64,000 nucleotides of DNA from Aquisphaera insulae (GTDB taxonomy: Bacteria > Planctomycetota > Planctomycetia > Isosphaerales > Isosphaeraceae), in assembly GCF_011064615.1 (NCBI RefSeq), contig NZ_JAALJH010000033.1:27231-91230 (forward strand), given 5' to 3'. The position numbers and the translations under genes are program-made. Shown here in pieces: positions 62,655-64,000 of this stretch (positions within the stretch are counted from its first letter, which is position 1; every line of letters begins with the position of its first letter). The notes under the pieces were generated by a model. It made no database searches. It had not been told where the DNA came from and worked only from the letters and a program-made list of their open reading frames with translations.

Positions 62655-63029
62655 GAGGTCCGGGTTCGCCTTTCGGTTCCGCGGCCGAGGAACGACCGTC
62701 TGCATCCGCAACGGACTTGACCCCCGCGCCCAGCATCCATGCCGGAACGGCAAGCCTATCCTTGATCCCTGCCGGCCTTCGCCCCGGTCACGACGATTTG
62801 CGCCCGGGGACGAGTGGAAGAAGTGGTTCTCGGACTGTCATCGACAGGAGATCGCCGGCATTTCACTCGAAATCAGGAAATCCGGCAAGATCGACCTGAT
62901 CCAACCGTCATTTCAGGCATCCCGCCCGCCCGATCGAATCCAGAGTCCACGTCGACCACCCCTTGGAAGGAGATGCCCGTGCAACCAACCATATCGTCGT
63001 CCGAAGCCCGGCTGGCAGGTAGGCGATCT
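62655..63029. other. Non-coding gap
   Basis: About 375 bp between the start of the large exported protein and the stop of the HipA-family gene. Overlapping short frames in both directions read as shadow translation. No clear hairpin, RNA gene or repeat is visible. Base composition becomes less GC-rich toward 62950-63060, where the HipA-family region begins. Confidence 0.45.
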
Positions 63030-63944
63030 TCAGGCTTCTGCCATGGTATGAGTGAGCTGATCCCGACACCTGCTGCAGAGGCGCCGGAAGTCGGAGCTGA
63101 GACTGTGCTCCTCACCCAGGCGTGACCAGAAGCTTACGGCCTGCTTCGCCACCTCATGCCACAGGTGGACGTTCAGGGCTGTGGGAGGGCGTGGGGTGAA
63201 GGGCCGTTCGATCACGGTCCCGTCGATCGGGGCGAATCGCATCGGCAGCATGTCGTAGACCGGCGTCGGAGACAGCGTCAGATGCCGGGCCTCGTCGGTG
63301 AAGAAGCAGAAGTTCCCGAAGTGCCGGTCTCCATTCGCGATGAGATCGCCGAAGGTGTCCAGCCAGATCATCCGATCGGCATGCTCGACGGCCATGCGCA
63401 GATGCGACTCCTCGAGGATATGTCGCGCGGCCTTGCTCCAGTTCTCCGGGACATGTCCGAGGAAGTGGCAGTTCAATGCGAACAGGGAGATCACTCCTCG
63501 TCGCCCCCTCGCACCGATCCGGTCGAAGCGATCGACTTGCAAGAACCTGGTACCGTCGATGTCGAACCACTCCGACCGGGGGACGGGAATCCCGGCATCT
63601 CGGAGCACTTCAAGGGCGACGTGCTCGCAGACGAGCAGGTCACGCCATCGGTCCGCCGCGGCACCGTCGCCGCCGGCGAATTTCACGATCACGTGACGCC
63701 CTTCGGCGTAGACGGCGAACTTCGGGTGCTCGCCGCCCGCCGATGATCCTGGTTGACCGGCGAGAGCACCCGTGGCCAGGCTCGGGTAGTCTGCCCGGCC
63801 GATTTGAGGCGGTCGCCCCGCCAGGAAGCGGTCCAGCGACTCCTCCCCCAGGATCAGGTCGCCGACGCAATCCTCGCCGCGCAGGGCGAGCGAGATCAGT
63901 TGATGGTCGTCGTTCCAGTCGCTGATTCGTCCAGGAAGTCGCAA
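63030..63944 (-). CDS. HipA family kinase, C-terminal part (N-terminus apparently frame-disrupted)
   Basis: 304 residues matching the C-terminal two-thirds of a HipA-family kinase of the larger YjjJ type. Visible are GSSAGGEHPKF (67-77, the HipA P-loop-like motif), K88 in VIVKFAGGD, the catalytic segment ANGDRHFGN (D206, N211) and VYDML (D231, DFG-equivalent). The present frame begins at TTG 63944 only because a TAA lies just before it (near 63950-63955). The expected preceding sequence (FDIRELDQL) appears in a different frame up to 64000. The full gene is about 440 residues in related proteins, so the front is cut or shifted and then runs past the window edge. No antitoxin gene is visible. 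Confidence 0.72.
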   Translation of the reverse strand: MRLPGRISDWNDDHQLISLALRGEDCVGDLILGEESLDRFLAGRPPQIGRADYPSLATGALAGQPGSSAGGEHPKFAVYAEGRHVIVKFAGGDGAAADRWRDLLVCEHVALEVLRDAGIPVPRSEWFDIDGTRFLQVDRFDRIGARGRRGVISLFALNCHFLGHVPENWSKAARHILEESHLRMAVEHADRMIWLDTFGDLIANGDRHFGNFCFFTDEARHLTLSPTPVYDMLPMRFAPIDGTVIERPFTPRPPTALNVHLWHEVAKQAVSFWSRLGEEHSLSSDFRRLCSRCRDQLTHTMAEA

Positions 63945-64000
63945 CTCCGGGTATTACCCCGGCAAGGAAGTTGATCAAGCTCACGGATATCGAACGGCCT

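Noticed and set aside
1..64000. tRNA, rRNA, CRISPR arrays or riboswitches
   Set aside because: I looked for TTCGAATC-type arms, regularly spaced repeats and conserved aptamer cores and recognised none. A covariance search was not possible, so tRNAs could be missed.

Overview
This is a GC-rich (roughly two-thirds G+C by eye) chromosomal window from a planctomycete, most likely the family Isosphaeraceae. Supporting signs are a planctomycete-type CxxCH protein, a giant DUF11-repeat surface protein with a degenerate LEPR-type N-terminus, several ECF sigma factors (one carrying a large C-terminal fusion), a Ser/Thr kinase encoded next to its own sigma factor, Tat-exported Gfo/Idh/MocA and TIM-barrel proteins, and a Tyr-rich exported protein. 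No rRNA, tRNA or CRISPR array was recognised by eye. All assignments come from reading the sequence, not from searches.

Layout. 1-1521 (minus): a two-gene AAA ATPase/TOPRIM-like module cut by the window edge. 1632-11911: an SDR, a degenerate MurE paralogue, a secreted glycosidase-like gene broken by a 73-bp duplication, PPK2, a zinc-ribbon membrane protein and a PEP-CTERM protein. 12214-15299: ECF sigma factor plus Ser/Thr kinase. 15585-24107: a 2840-residue protein with about 18 DUF11 repeats. 24166-24450: a MITE-like element with 17-bp perfect terminal inverted repeats and an 8-bp target duplication, followed by a decayed sigma-factor gene. 24852-31641: hydrolase, rlmN, an ECF sigma factor, comF, a second AAA ATPase with a frameshifted DUF3226 (TOPRIM) partner, and hemC. 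31800-36494: membrane proteins.

36707-44303 is the most unusual stretch. A secreted caspase-like protease with four PDZ domains is followed 18 bp later by a secreted serpin with a PDZ domain inserted in it, then a CxxCH protein, a Tyr-rich exported protein and a small membrane protein; another exported protein is divergent. I read this as a candidate exported protease/inhibitor module. I do not know of a described bacterial system of this kind, but I could not search.

44311-53172: Uma2, exported TIM-barrel proteins, a sirtuin, a YkgJ/IMPase pair, a zinc-ribbon three-TM protein and a Gfo/Idh/MocA oxidoreductase. 53396-55240: an ECF sigma factor fused through a hydrophobic segment to a Wza-like export/SLBB domain. 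55424-58652: an operon of an enolase-like protein with two altered active-site residues, an APH-fold kinase and a sugar-phosphate-isomerase-like protein, probably a pathway other than glycolysis. 58734-62654: a 1306-residue exported protein. 63030-63944: the C-terminal part of a HipA-family kinase whose N-terminus appears frame-disrupted.

The ATPase/TOPRIM modules, the zinc-ribbon three-TM gene and the HipA gene look less GC-rich than their surroundings and are the likeliest acquired pieces. Four loci show recent damage (glycosidase, sigma remnant, DUF3226, HipA).
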